A DNA stretch of 64,000 nucleotides, from the NCBI RefSeq assembly GCF_021032705.1, contig NZ_JAHVXI010000001.1, forward strand, positions 744,001-808,000, given 5' to 3'. The stretch's first letter is position 1; the number at the start of each line of letters is the position of its first letter. Below, piece by piece: positions 47,010 to 55,205 of this stretch. The stretch is from Psychroserpens luteolus (GTDB lineage Bacteria > Bacteroidota > Bacteroidia > Flavobacteriales > Flavobacteriaceae). The position numbers were made by a program, and so were the translations under genes. The notes beneath the pieces are model-generated. The model was given only the letters and a program-made list of their open reading frames with translations, was not told where the DNA came from and made no database searches.

Positions 47010-47693
47010 TTAAAACGTAATCATCAAAGCAAACGATAGCATGCTTTGATTGCCTTCAAAGCGATCGGCATTACCGCCTACATTTAAGTTTTGATCATTC
47101 AGTTTATTGAATATATTGGTAAATCCGTAACTGTAAGCTGCTCTCAACTTAAAACTTCCTATGCCAGCAGAAGCGCCTACAACACCATTGACATTAAACT
47201 GTGAAATTGGTGTAATATCTTCGGCTAATAAGGCATCAAAACCATTGATAACATAGTTGCTCTGACTGTCATCTTTTAATTCCAGTTCACTATTATACTG
47301 TAGTTGTGGTCCTAAATCTATCGTAAGGTAGTCACCTAATAACTTCGCATGAAATAAAAAGGCGAGCTGTACTGCTTTAAGCTCATACTCCACTTGTTCT
47401 TGAGTAACAGTAGCTGCAGATGGTCTTCCAGTAATTTCAAATGAGTTTTGAGAAAACTGCAAACCATAACTTACGGTATACCATTTATGCGGAAGATCTA
47501 CTGTGGCAATCATACCTCCAATAAACCCGTTTCCGCTTTTGGTGGCGAAATTATCAGTTTTAATATCATATTGTGTTAAACCTCCAATTACTCCTATTCC
47601 ATTTCTAATATTGTAGTTCTTGGGCTGTGCAACAGATAGTGTAACAAAACCTATACAAAACGCTACTAATAAAATAAACTGCTTTTTTTGCAT
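47010..47693 (-). CDS. Outer membrane beta-barrel protein (PorT-like)
   Basis: About 227 residues from the ATG at 47693 (MQKKQFILLVAF). A TTG in frame at 47717 would overlap the promoter box and is rejected. A signal peptide ends at SVAQ. Repeated alternating-residue strands (YTVSYGLQFSQNSFEI, TIDLGPQLQYNSELEL, FKLRAAYSYGFTNIFN) and the C-terminal SFALMITF fit an eight- or ten-stranded barrel of the outer membrane beta-barrel class common in Bacteroidota. Specific role unknown. Confidence 0.75.
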   Translation of the reverse strand: MQKKQFILLVAFCIGFVTLSVAQPKNYNIRNGIGVIGGLTQYDIKTDNFATKSGNGFIGGMIATVDLPHKWYTVSYGLQFSQNSFEITGRPSAATVTQEQVEYELKAVQLAFLFHAKLLGDYLTIDLGPQLQYNSELELKDDSQSNYVINGFDALLAEDITPISQFNVNGVVGASAGIGSFKLRAAYSYGFTNIFNKLNDQNLNVGGNADRFEGNQSMLSFALMITF

Positions 47694-47714
47694 GTGTTTA
47701 GTGTGTGATTTGAG

Positions 47715-47722
47715 CAAATATA
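47715..47722 (-). promoter_or_regulatory. -7 promoter element of the beta-barrel gene
   Basis: Minus-strand TATATTTG matches TAnnTTTG, 21 bases before the chosen ATG at 47693, which supports that start over the upstream TTG. Confidence 0.55.
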
Positions 47723-47769
47723 ACTTAAATTAGTAATTCATTATTTTATCTAACCATTAAAAACTTTAT

Positions 47770-48696
47770 ATGGAAAATTATATTTTTATACCAATCATCT
47801 TTTTTACAGTAATTGTTCTAATTTCGGCCTTCTTTATTGTCAAACAGCAAACTGCTGCTATTATAGAGCGATTTGGTAAATATCAAAGCATAAGACACTC
47901 TGGCTTACAACTTAAAATTCCTTTAGTTGATCGTATTGCTGGAAAACTGAGTTTAAAAATTCAGCAATTAGATGTGATTATTGAAACCAAAACCTTAGAT
48001 GACGTATTTGTGCGTTTAAAAGTATCTGTACAATATAAAGTGATAAGAGACAAGGTTTACGATGCCTTTTATAAACTGGACTATCCTCATGATCAGATCA
48101 CATCTTACGTGTTTGATGTGGTACGTGCCGAAGTTCCAAAAATGAAATTAGATGATGTATTTGTGCGTAAAGATGATATTGCTATCGCAGTAAAATCGGA
48201 ACTTAATGATGCCATGATAGAATATGGTTATGATATCATTAAAACTTTAGTAACAGATATAGATCCAGATTCGCAAGTAAAAGCAGCGATGAACAGAATT
48301 AATGCATCTGAGCGTGAAAAAATTGCAGCGCAGTTTGAAGGAGATGCTGCACGTATCTTAATTGTAGAAAAAGCAAAAGCAGAAGCAGAAAGCAAGCGCT
48401 TACAAGGACAAGGTATTGCAGATCAACGTCGTGAAATTGCACGTGGTTTAGAAGAATCTGTAGAAGTGCTAAATAAGGTTGGTATTAACTCTCAAGAGGC
48501 TTCAGCATTAATTGTTGTAACTCAGCATTATGACACGTTACAGTCTATAGGTCAAGAAACTAATAGTAACTTAATCTTGTTACCTAATTCTCCACAAGCA
48601 GGAAGTCAAATGCTTAATGATATGGTGGCGAGCTTTACAGCGAGTAATCAAATTGGTGAGGCCATGAAAAATGCTAAAAAGAAAAAAGAAGAGTAA
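47770..48696 (+). CDS. SPFH/band-7 domain protein
   Basis: A 308-residue protein with one N-terminal membrane helix (residues 5-23), a band-7 domain (about 25-200; QTAAIIERFGKYQSIRHSGL, DVFVRLKVSVQYKV, VFDVVRAEVPKMKLDDVF) and a coiled coil (AARILIVEKAKAEAESKRL). It resembles QmcA/YbbK-type stomatin homologues that form membrane microdomains and associate with proteases. A bidirectional terminator follows directly. No NfeD partner gene is adjacent. Confidence 0.92.
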   Translation: MENYIFIPIIFFTVIVLISAFFIVKQQTAAIIERFGKYQSIRHSGLQLKIPLVDRIAGKLSLKIQQLDVIIETKTLDDVFVRLKVSVQYKVIRDKVYDAFYKLDYPHDQITSYVFDVVRAEVPKMKLDDVFVRKDDIAIAVKSELNDAMIEYGYDIIKTLVTDIDPDSQVKAAMNRINASEREKIAAQFEGDAARILIVEKAKAEAESKRLQGQGIADQRREIARGLEESVEVLNKVGINSQEASALIVVTQHYDTLQSIGQETNSNLILLPNSPQAGSQMLNDMVASFTASNQIGEAMKNAKKKKEE

Positions 48697-48714
48697 TCGA
48701 CGACCTCTATAAAT

Positions 48715-48758
48715 AAAAAAGAACCCGAAAATAGCAATCAACTTTCGGGTTCTTTTTT
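48715..48758. terminator. Bidirectional intrinsic terminator between the SPFH gene and the next minus-strand gene
   Basis: A 16-bp stem (AAAAAAGAACCCGAAA pairing with TTTCGGGTTCTTTTTT) with a 12-base loop, ending in T-runs on both strands. Confidence 0.9.
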
Positions 48759-48760
48759 AT

Positions 48761-49261
48761 TTAAATCTTCTTAGTCTTCGACGTTTTCTTTTTTTTATCA
48801 GGTTCTTTTGCCTCACTTCCTGCCCATGGAAATGTTAAAGAGGTGCTAGCAAATGTGGTTCCAAAATTAATATTCGCGTGATAGACTTGGCTTATAGCGT
48901 CTTTAACCTGGTGATCGGTCAATTCTTTTAAAGGATGAATAAAAACAGCCCAAAGAATACCTTCGGAAACAGCATATTTTACATCTAAGGCTGTATGAAA
49001 ATTAGCTACTAAAGCAGCTTTAAGCAAGTCATCATCTAATGAGTTCGCTTCTACAATAGGTGAAATGATTCGCATTCTATTATGATTGGTGTCTGTAAAA
49101 GAAGCCAATTGGACATCATTGACAAAAAATTGCCAAGCACCATTATTCCCTTGAATTGAATCACTAAGTGTGGTATATATCTCGTTTAATTTGTCGTTAT
49201 TCATCTCTTGACCAAAGGATAATAATGGCAAAAGACATAGCAGGAAGATTACTTTTCTCAT
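48761..49261 (-). CDS. Secreted protein of unknown function
   Basis: A 166-residue protein with a signal peptide (residues 1-17, ending LLSFGQ) and a small alpha/beta domain (GAWQFFVNDVQLASF, RMRIISPIVEANSL, GILWAVFIHPLKELTD). The strand-helix pattern is reminiscent of YbjN/type III chaperone-like folds, but this is weak. The C-terminus is a Lys-rich tail. It is flanked by terminators and probably monocistronic. I do not recognise the family with certainty. Confidence 0.6.
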   Translation of the reverse strand: MRKVIFLLCLLPLLSFGQEMNNDKLNEIYTTLSDSIQGNNGAWQFFVNDVQLASFTDTNHNRMRIISPIVEANSLDDDLLKAALVANFHTALDVKYAVSEGILWAVFIHPLKELTDHQVKDAISQVYHANINFGTTFASTSLTFPWAGSEAKEPDKKKKTSKTKKI

Positions 49262-49320
49262 GATATTGCGTTTTATACTAAGTCGGAAAAAACGCTAATT
49301 ACAAACAAATAAGTTATTAA

Positions 49321-50478
49321 TTATTTAAATGGATGGCGTTCATCCCACTCTCGTATGGGGTTAGCATACTTTACAACCAACTTTAAAACCGTATTAGCAA
49401 TGACATTATTGGTGTGTTTTAAATAAATATGCATGCCATATGGCTTTGCGCCTACTGAACTTTTAATTTCCATGGCTGTTCTGGCGAAAATAACTTCATT
49501 ATACTCATGATTAATACCAAAAGAAGCCATGTCAAATAACATATTAAGATACATTTGGTGTTGGTGTTGTAATGCTTGATCATAACCTAAAAAATACGTT
49601 TCAAGTTTGTTATGGTTCAAAACCAATGTATAAAAACCGACTAGACGATCCTCCAAAAAGTATCCAAACAATTTAAAATTGTCCTTAAGTTGAAACTTTA
49701 AATTATAAAAGTGATCCTTATGTAATTTAAAGGAGTTAACACCTGCGTTATCAGAGACACACTCGTATAATTCATATAATCTATCAGAAGATTGTTTAAC
49801 CTCATCAAGATTTAATTCTTTACACCTTATGGCTGCACTTTTTTTTCGTGCTGTTTTATAGCGCCTACGATACTTCTTGTTAAACGAACTTATATAGTCA
49901 TCAGGTGTTTTCCAGTCATCTCGCACATTAAAAATCATATTCGGTTGCACTTGTGCTTTATATAACTGTTCACTTTGGAAAAAAGAGGAACTATGATGAA
50001 TTGGATCATCTTCAAAATAATCTTTGAAGCCTATAATTCTAATTTTTTTATTGAATTGTTCTCTAATTGTTTTTGTGAGTGCTTTAATTCCTTCGGAAAT
50101 GGTATTTAAAAATTCATCTTGAGATAGAGCATCAGCATTAAAATATAAACCATGCTGTCCAGTATGCATTAAATTACCTACGATAAGCGCATTTCCTTTA
50201 ACAATTTTGGAGATGAGTATCTTTCCGCAGCGTTTAAAAAACTGGTTTGATGTTTTTCTAAACACATCGTCTAAATACATTTCAACACGTTGGATAATAG
50301 CAATACCCACTAACTTTTCCGAAGAAAACACAGCTAAAAAATAACTAGAAATATTTGTTGGTGACGATGCCTCTAATGCTTTTAAAAAAGGTGTTTTTAA
50401 AAAAATATCGTTAACCAAAAGCTCATCCCAAGACTCAGGTAGATCTGCAACCGAATTGTATAGTTTAAAGTGTATCAA
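49321..50478 (-). CDS. GNAT/FemAB-like acyltransferase
   Basis: A 385-residue protein of two GNAT-like halves, as in the FemAB/peptidoglycan-bridge and BioF2-like (CelD) families. Landmarks are KKYRRRYKTARKKSAAIRCK near residue 200, YFLEDRLVGFYTLVLNHNKLETYFLGY near 280-305 (split) and QHQMYLNMLFDMASFG. No signal peptide is present, so it acts in the cytoplasm. The substrate is unknown; it might modify amino sugars or lipids. The gene stands alone, with no partner on either side. Confidence 0.7.
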   Translation of the reverse strand: MIHFKLYNSVADLPESWDELLVNDIFLKTPFLKALEASSPTNISSYFLAVFSSEKLVGIAIIQRVEMYLDDVFRKTSNQFFKRCGKILISKIVKGNALIVGNLMHTGQHGLYFNADALSQDEFLNTISEGIKALTKTIREQFNKKIRIIGFKDYFEDDPIHHSSSFFQSEQLYKAQVQPNMIFNVRDDWKTPDDYISSFNKKYRRRYKTARKKSAAIRCKELNLDEVKQSSDRLYELYECVSDNAGVNSFKLHKDHFYNLKFQLKDNFKLFGYFLEDRLVGFYTLVLNHNKLETYFLGYDQALQHQHQMYLNMLFDMASFGINHEYNEVIFARTAMEIKSSVGAKPYGMHIYLKHTNNVIANTVLKLVVKYANPIREWDERHPFK

Positions 50479-50481
50479 TGG

Positions 50482-50518
50482 AAAAAGAAAGGCCGAAAAT
50501 TACAATTCTCAGCCTTTA
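50482..50518 (-). terminator. Intrinsic terminator after the DUF1761 gene
   Basis: On the minus strand, AAAGGCTGAGAAT pairs with ATTTTCGGCCTTT (with G-U pairs), followed by CTTTTT. It sits about 25 bases past the DUF1761 stop codon at 50543. Confidence 0.7.
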
Positions 50519-50542
50519 ATTATGTTAAATCTATATAAAAGT

Positions 50543-51034
50543 TTAGTTCCATCCGCATAGGATTGCTCCCATTACAGCTAATGTTACTATCCAATATCCA
50601 GAATTAATAAAAATATATTTAGCATTTTTTCGTTCAAACAACGCTATGGTTCCAATTATAGGCAGTGCTCCAAATACTCCAAATAATGTTCCATGAAGCG
50701 CGCCATGTTTAAAGGTTCTGAAAGCCGTTCCGTAATCACTCATAAACGCTTCAAACGACGCTTTAGCTGTCTCTGGTTCTCCGCCAACCATACCTAGCGC
50801 TCCCCATTGATGATTAGTGAATTGCATTAATAACACGGCTAACATAGCAGCAAAAAGCAAGGCTAGACCAAAAATAACAGCCATATTGCCGCTTTTCATT
50901 TTTTCTTCGGTCATCCCAGAAGCTCTCATCCAAGCATTCCCAAATACTTTTGGGTTATACCAGATGGCTCCAAGAACCAATGCTGCAACCGCTGCAACTG
51001 GTATTGCTAATGGGGAAATTGGTAATGTATCCAT
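50543..51034 (-). CDS. DUF1761 family membrane protein
   Basis: A 163-residue membrane protein with four hydrophobic helices (about residues 10-26, 50-70, 107-128, 140-158). The motif GAIWYNPKVFGNAWMRASG near residue 22 (GxxWY-P-x-F-x3-W) is the DUF1761 signature. Function unknown; no partner gene is adjacent. It has its own terminator and lies downstream of, but apart from, glnS. Confidence 0.85.
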   Translation of the reverse strand: MDTLPISPLAIPVAAVAALVLGAIWYNPKVFGNAWMRASGMTEEKMKSGNMAVIFGLALLFAAMLAVLLMQFTNHQWGALGMVGGEPETAKASFEAFMSDYGTAFRTFKHGALHGTLFGVFGALPIIGTIALFERKNAKYIFINSGYWIVTLAVMGAILCGWN

Positions 51035-51067
51035 AATAATAAAATTTTAGTTAGTCCTCTAAATGTA

Positions 51068-51100
51068 CAAAAAAACCTCAAAGCGTATTTCTTTGAGGTT
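51068..51100 (-). terminator. Intrinsic terminator after glnS
   Basis: Stem AACCTCAAAG (51074-51083) and CTTTGAGGTT (51091-51100) with a 7-base loop. On the minus strand it is followed by a seven-T run. Confidence 0.9.
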
Positions 51101-51123
51101 GTTAAAACTATAATGTGTTGGTT

Positions 51124-53127
51124 TTATAAAGCCTTTGCTTCCGCTACCAATAATTCGTTTTTATCTTCTAATGCTTTCGATATAAACGCTTCGATATCAC
51201 CATTGCGTTCTTGCCCATTTTTAAGCAGAACGCTTAGTGTCAACATGGTTGCAATACGTGTTCCTACTTTTTTAGCTGCAGTATTGAAAAGTGGTTGTAA
51301 ATCCTCATAACTAACGTTTTCTGCTAGTTTTAAAATTTCAGCTTTAGATTTTTCTTGTTTCAGTTCTGGTAAGTTTGTGTATTTTTTACCTAGCTGCTTA
51401 ATCACTTCAATTGCTGGTCGCTGTTGTTGAGGTTGTTTTGGCTTATTTTGATTGTGTTGAGGTTTTGGTTTTTGTTTTGCCCAAGAGTCTCTAAGTCCAA
51501 CCGTTTTATTAAACACTAACCGTTCTGAGGTTGCATCATTATCAACATTAAAATAACCAATACGTTGAAACTGAAAACGATCACCAATACTAACATTAGC
51601 TAAGCTTGGTTCTACATATGCCTCTGTCGTTTTTAAAGAGTTTGGGTTGATAAACGCCATATAATCTTTGTCTTGGTGACTATCTGGAGCTTCATCCATA
51701 AATAATCGATCATATTCTCTAACCTCAGCTTTTATAGCATGTTTAATAGACACCCAATGTAAGGTCCCTTTTACTTTCTTTTCGGTATCTGTAGAATACG
51801 TACAGTGAATTTCGGTAATGTTACCATCAGCATCCTTAATCACTTGTTCTCCTTTGATAATATATGCGTTTTTTAAACGTACTTCACTACCTAATTTTAG
51901 TCTAAAAAACTTATTACTGGCTTCTTCTTTAAAATCGGCTTTTTCAATATACAGCTCTCTTGAAAATGGTACTTTTCTAGATCCAGCACTTACATCTTCA
52001 GGGTTATTTTCAGCTTCTAACCATTCTTCTTTATCTTCAGGGTAATTGGTAACGACTAATTTTACAGGATCCAATACAGCCATGACTCTTGGTGCCGTTT
52101 TATTTAAGTCTTCACGAATACAAAACTCTAGAAGCGATACATCAATGACATTTTCGCGTTTAGCCACACCAACACGTTCGATAAAATGGCGAATAGAATT
52201 TGGCGTATATCCACGACGTCTCAACCCAGAAATAGTTGGCATTCTAGGGTCGTCCCATCCAGAAACAATTCCTTCTTCTACCAACTTGAGTAACTTTCGT
52301 TTACTCATAATGGTGTAGCTTAAGTTTAAACGTGCAAATTCTCGCTGTTTTGGAAGCATAGGAAGCTCTTTTGAAGCATAACCATATACATGTTCCTTGA
52401 ACCAGTCGTAAAGCTCTCTATGCGGCTTAAATTCGAGAGAACACAATGAGTGTGATATTTGTTCAATATAATCGCTTTCGCCATGCGTCCAATCGTACAT
52501 TGGATAAATACACCAGTCGTTTCCAGTTCTATGATGATGCTTTTTTAGAATACGGTACATCAATGGATCGCGCATCAACATATTGGGATGTTGCATATCT
52601 ATTTTAGCTCGAAGAATATGTTCGCCTTCGTCAAACTCACCATTTTTCATGCGTTCGAACAAATCGAGGTTCTTTTCAATGCTTCTGTTACGATACGGCC
52701 CTTCAACACCAGGTTGGGTTGGTGTTCCTTTTTGCTCAGCCATAGCTTCACTAGACTGTGAGTCTACATACGCTTTTCCATCTTTAATAAGTTGAATCGC
52801 CCAGTCGTAAAGCGTTTGGAAATAATCTGAAGAATATAGTTCATTCGCCCATTCATAACCAAGCCACTTGATATCGCGCTTAATCGCATCGACATATTCC
52901 TGTTCTTCCTTTGCAGGATTAGTATCATCAAAACGAAGATTTACAGGCGCATTGTATTTTTCTCCTAAACCAAAACTGATGCCAATAGCCTTAGTATGAC
53001 CAATATGCAAGTAACCGTTTGGCTCTGGCGGAAAGCGAAAACGAAGTTTATCTTTTGATAATCCATTTTCTAGATCTTCTTCTATAATATGCTCTATAAA
53101 ATTGAGCGATTTAGTTTCTTCAGACAT
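51124..53127 (-). CDS. glnS: Glutaminyl-tRNA synthetase with C-terminal extension
   Basis: About 667 residues from the ATG at 53127 (MSEETKSLNFIEH). The frame runs open to 53283, but the extra 52 residues are low-quality and cover the promoter (TAACTTTG at 53145-53152). PPEPNGYLHIGH carries the HIGH motif and YTIMSKRKL the MSK motif. The core ends near residue 565. It is followed by a Pro/Gln/Lys linker (QKPKPQHNQNKPKQPQQQ) and about 95 residues of helical tail (AIEVIKQLGKKYTNLPEL onward) absent from E. coli GlnRS. A tRNA-binding role for the tail, as for the YqeY-like domain of Deinococcus GlnRS, is an inference. Confidence 0.95.
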   Translation of the reverse strand: MSEETKSLNFIEHIIEEDLENGLSKDKLRFRFPPEPNGYLHIGHTKAIGISFGLGEKYNAPVNLRFDDTNPAKEEQEYVDAIKRDIKWLGYEWANELYSSDYFQTLYDWAIQLIKDGKAYVDSQSSEAMAEQKGTPTQPGVEGPYRNRSIEKNLDLFERMKNGEFDEGEHILRAKIDMQHPNMLMRDPLMYRILKKHHHRTGNDWCIYPMYDWTHGESDYIEQISHSLCSLEFKPHRELYDWFKEHVYGYASKELPMLPKQREFARLNLSYTIMSKRKLLKLVEEGIVSGWDDPRMPTISGLRRRGYTPNSIRHFIERVGVAKRENVIDVSLLEFCIREDLNKTAPRVMAVLDPVKLVVTNYPEDKEEWLEAENNPEDVSAGSRKVPFSRELYIEKADFKEEASNKFFRLKLGSEVRLKNAYIIKGEQVIKDADGNITEIHCTYSTDTEKKVKGTLHWVSIKHAIKAEVREYDRLFMDEAPDSHQDKDYMAFINPNSLKTTEAYVEPSLANVSIGDRFQFQRIGYFNVDNDATSERLVFNKTVGLRDSWAKQKPKPQHNQNKPKQPQQQRPAIEVIKQLGKKYTNLPELKQEKSKAEILKLAENVSYEDLQPLFNTAAKKVGTRIATMLTLSVLLKNGQERNGDIEAFISKALEDKNELLVAEAKAL

Positions 53128-53144
53128 GCTTTTAAAATAATAGG

Positions 53145-53152
53145 CAAAGTTA
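53145..53152 (-). promoter_or_regulatory. -7 promoter element of glnS
   Basis: Minus-strand TAACTTTG matches TAnnTTTG, 17 bases before the ATG at 53127. A TTTG 13 bases upstream of it is rather close for a -33. Confidence 0.6.
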
Positions 53153-53213
53153 TTAAATAATATATCAAATAAACATCTAAAATGAATTCGATGTATAATT
53201 GATATTTGCGTCT

Positions 53214-53221
53214 TATATTTG
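53214..53221 (+). promoter_or_regulatory. -7 promoter element of folB
   Basis: TATATTTG matches TAnnTTTG, 17 bases before the TTG start at 53239. It is divergent from the glnS promoter 61 bases away. Confidence 0.55.
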
Positions 53222-53238
53222 TTGTAAAATAGAATACT

Positions 53239-53601
53239 TTGGGAATAATAAAAGTTGAAAACATACGTGTTTTTGCACATCATGGTTGCTTAAAAGAAGA
53301 AACTAAAATTGGAAGTGATTACCGTGTAGATCTTGAGGTTAAGGCTAATTTAAAAACCTCAGCTGTTACCGACAAGCTTAGTGATACAGTAGATTATGTA
53401 TTACTAAATAAAATAGTAAAAGAAGAAATGCTGCAACCTTCCAAATTATTGGAAACTGTTGCACAGCGTATATTGGATCGTATTTTCAAAGAAGATTCGT
53501 TAGTAAAAAAAGCAAGTGTGAGTGTGAGCAAACTCAACCCTCCAATTGGTGGAGATGTAGAGAGCGTAACGATAAAAATGACCAAAAGACGAAAAAACTA
53601 A
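53239..53601 (+). CDS. folB: Dihydroneopterin aldolase
   Basis: A 120-residue tetrahydrobiopterin-fold aldolase. The N-terminus GIIKVENIRVFAHHGC and the C-terminal KLNPPIGGDVESVTI match FolB. It cleaves dihydroneopterin to 6-hydroxymethyl-dihydropterin in folate synthesis. The start is a TTG (53239): an in-frame stop lies three codons upstream and there is no ATG before the conserved N-terminus. Spacing from the -7 box is consistent. The conserved active-site regions appear present. Confidence 0.92.
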   Translation: MGIIKVENIRVFAHHGCLKEETKIGSDYRVDLEVKANLKTSAVTDKLSDTVDYVLLNKIVKEEMLQPSKLLETVAQRILDRIFKEDSLVKKASVSVSKLNPPIGGDVESVTIKMTKRRKN

Positions 53602-53631
53602 GGGTTTATAGTGTAAAATGGTAATTTTTTA

Positions 53632-53639
53632 TACATTTG
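53632..53639 (+). promoter_or_regulatory. -7 promoter element of tRNA-Cys
   Basis: TACATTTG matches TAnnTTTG, 30 bases before the tRNA 5' end. The leader between them contains the small hairpin CTCGTTTACGAG. Confidence 0.6.
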
Positions 53640-53669
53640 CCTTCCTCGTTTACGAGTAATAATAAACAA

Positions 53670-53740
53670 GGCATCTTGGCCGAGTGGCTAGGCAGAGGTC
53701 TGCAAAACCTTGTACAGCGGTTCGAATCCGCTAGATGCCT
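53670..53740 (+). tRNA. tRNA-Cys (GCA)
   Basis: A 71-base cloverleaf: acceptor GGCATCT pairs with AGATGCC (53733-53739), anticodon GCA at 53702-53704 in the loop CTGCAAA, T-loop GGTTCGAATCC, and discriminator U at 53740 as expected for tRNA-Cys. The 3' CCA is not encoded. It has a promoter and a terminator of its own and is the only tRNA seen in the window. Confidence 0.96.
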
Positions 53741-53742
53741 CT

Positions 53743-53775
53743 AAAACCTTCAAGTATTAACTTGGAGGTTTTTTT
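53743..53775. terminator. Intrinsic terminator after tRNA-Cys
   Basis: An 11-bp stem (AACCTTCAAGT with ACTTGGAGGTT, one G-U pair), a 4-base loop and seven T. The mirror-image A-run (AAAA) may let it also stop the convergent minus-strand gene ending at 53783. Confidence 0.9.
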
Positions 53776-53782
53776 GTTTGTA

Positions 53783-54649
53783 TTACTTTTTAATCTTGAC
53801 ATAGTAATTCAAGAATCGATATAATTGTGAATAGTTTGCGCTTTTAGAATCTGAGACCAGCTGAAAAAAGTAGCGTTCATTATTGTAATCTATAATTCTT
53901 GCCACACCAATAATACGATCGACTTTGTTTTTAATTTCAAAGTTTATTCTATCGATGTTATCAGAAACGGTTGAAGAATCGATATTATTCACTGTTAACT
54001 CACTTAAAGGATATTGGTCGACCAAACGTTTTCTAAAAGTTTCCCATTGATTAAAAAGGCTTTTGGTTTTATCTCTTTCAATTTTATTATATATAAAATA
54101 ATACCCTCGAGATGTTGCTCTAACAGGAAGATCTGAATCATTATTTGCAATGGATAAATGAAATCCATCAGGCAAATTAAGTTTCATGCGTTGATTTAAA
54201 ACAACAACGGTATCTTCTATTAGTTTTTTACTGAAATGTGCATTTCTATATCTATCACTTAAATAATTAAGTGTGTTCACGTGATGTCGTCTTTGATATG
54301 CTCTTTCCTGCTGCTCTTCGAAATATTTATCGTGTTGTGATTGTTGAGTAGGGTTATTATTCTTCTGATATCTTGCTACCGATCGTATTATTTTAAAACT
54401 TAGCAAGACGATTGAAATTACTACAGACGCTGTAATCCATGAAGAACTTCTATTTAGCTTCATGCGATCTCTCTCTTTCTCTTTTTTTAATAGGGCAGTA
54501 TCTTCAACATAATCCTTACAAAAGCCTTCAAAATTGGGTTTTTCATCTGTTAATCCACATAATATTCCAGCTTTCAAGTTATTTTTCCTATGCACACAGT
54601 TTTTACAAAACCTTAGACGCTCCTTTAGTAAAATATCTTCATTATTCAT
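53783..54649 (-). CDS. Membrane protein with N-terminal Cys cluster, unknown
   Basis: A 288-residue protein. Residues about 13-47 hold a four- to five-Cys pattern (FCKNCVHRKN, GILCGLTDEKP, GFCKDY) suggestive of a zinc-binding knuckle. A membrane span lies at about residues 70-88 (SWITASVVISIVLLSFKII), followed by about 200 residues outside that contain NLPDGFHLSIANND and a beta-rich C-terminus. Function unknown. It is 14 bases downstream of the HWPY membrane protein gene. Confidence 0.65.
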   Translation of the reverse strand: MNNEDILLKERLRFCKNCVHRKNNLKAGILCGLTDEKPNFEGFCKDYVEDTALLKKEKERDRMKLNRSSSWITASVVISIVLLSFKIIRSVARYQKNNNPTQQSQHDKYFEEQQERAYQRRHHVNTLNYLSDRYRNAHFSKKLIEDTVVVLNQRMKLNLPDGFHLSIANNDSDLPVRATSRGYYFIYNKIERDKTKSLFNQWETFRKRLVDQYPLSELTVNNIDSSTVSDNIDRINFEIKNKVDRIIGVARIIDYNNERYFFQLVSDSKSANYSQLYRFLNYYVKIKK

Positions 54650-54663
54650 AAAATTATGAGGTG

Positions 54664-55194
54664 TTAAGGTCGTTCAATTACAAAATAATCAACTATAAGC
54701 ATGATGCTTAATAATAAAAAGCCAAATGTTAAAATTAATGAGCCATAAGGCCAGTGCTGTATTTTAAATAATGCTCCAAATATGATTAATGCTATTGCCA
54801 CAATACAAAATCCATAATAGAAGAATTTTACAAAGCCATTGTTTATAAGTTGCCTACTTGTAAAATAATTGAGTCCATCTTCAATAAGCCACCAGACAAA
54901 AAGGATTAATAAAACTAATTCAAGTGCATATGCTATAAAAGCAATATGATATGTTTTTAGTACGAGGTTTACCGTCCATACAAGAACGAGTCCTAGTTTT
55001 ACAACATCAATACGAGTTTTATCTTTTTTATATAGAAACCGAATACAATATAAAAGCATTAATAGTACACTACCTATTAATAATAATTGGTTGGCATAAG
55101 GCCAGTGCATTATTTTAAATAATACACTATAAATCACAAGTATTAATACTATTCTAAGCGGAAATGTAAGTATCTTTTTAGTTGGATTTTGCAC
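54664..55194 (-). CDS. Membrane protein with duplicated GldL-like HWPY motif
   Basis: A 176-residue membrane protein with five hydrophobic helices. Two short internal repeats are evident: LFKIMHWPYANQLLLIGSV near residue 25 and LFKIQHWPYGSLILTFGFL near residue 140. The K-I-x-H-W-P-Y signature resembles the first helix of GldL, the proton-channel component of the type IX secretion/gliding motor, but the protein lacks the GldL coiled coil. Its role is unknown; a lipid- or ion-related membrane function is inferred from the motif only. Confidence 0.65.
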   Translation of the reverse strand: MQNPTKKILTFPLRIVLILVIYSVLFKIMHWPYANQLLLIGSVLLMLLYCIRFLYKKDKTRIDVVKLGLVLVWTVNLVLKTYHIAFIAYALELVLLILFVWWLIEDGLNYFTSRQLINNGFVKFFYYGFCIVAIALIIFGALFKIQHWPYGSLILTFGFLLLSIMLIVDYFVIERP

Positions 55195-55205
55195 TGTAAC
55201 CAGAT

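Noticed and set aside
53128-53283. 52-codon N-terminal extension of GlnRS
   Set aside because: It overlaps both divergent promoters and the start of folB, and its composition (many Phe/Tyr/Ile) is unlike GlnRS.
54273-54288. CACGTG-centred sequence in the Cys-cluster membrane protein gene
   Set aside because: Only the central six bases match parS; the flanks do not.
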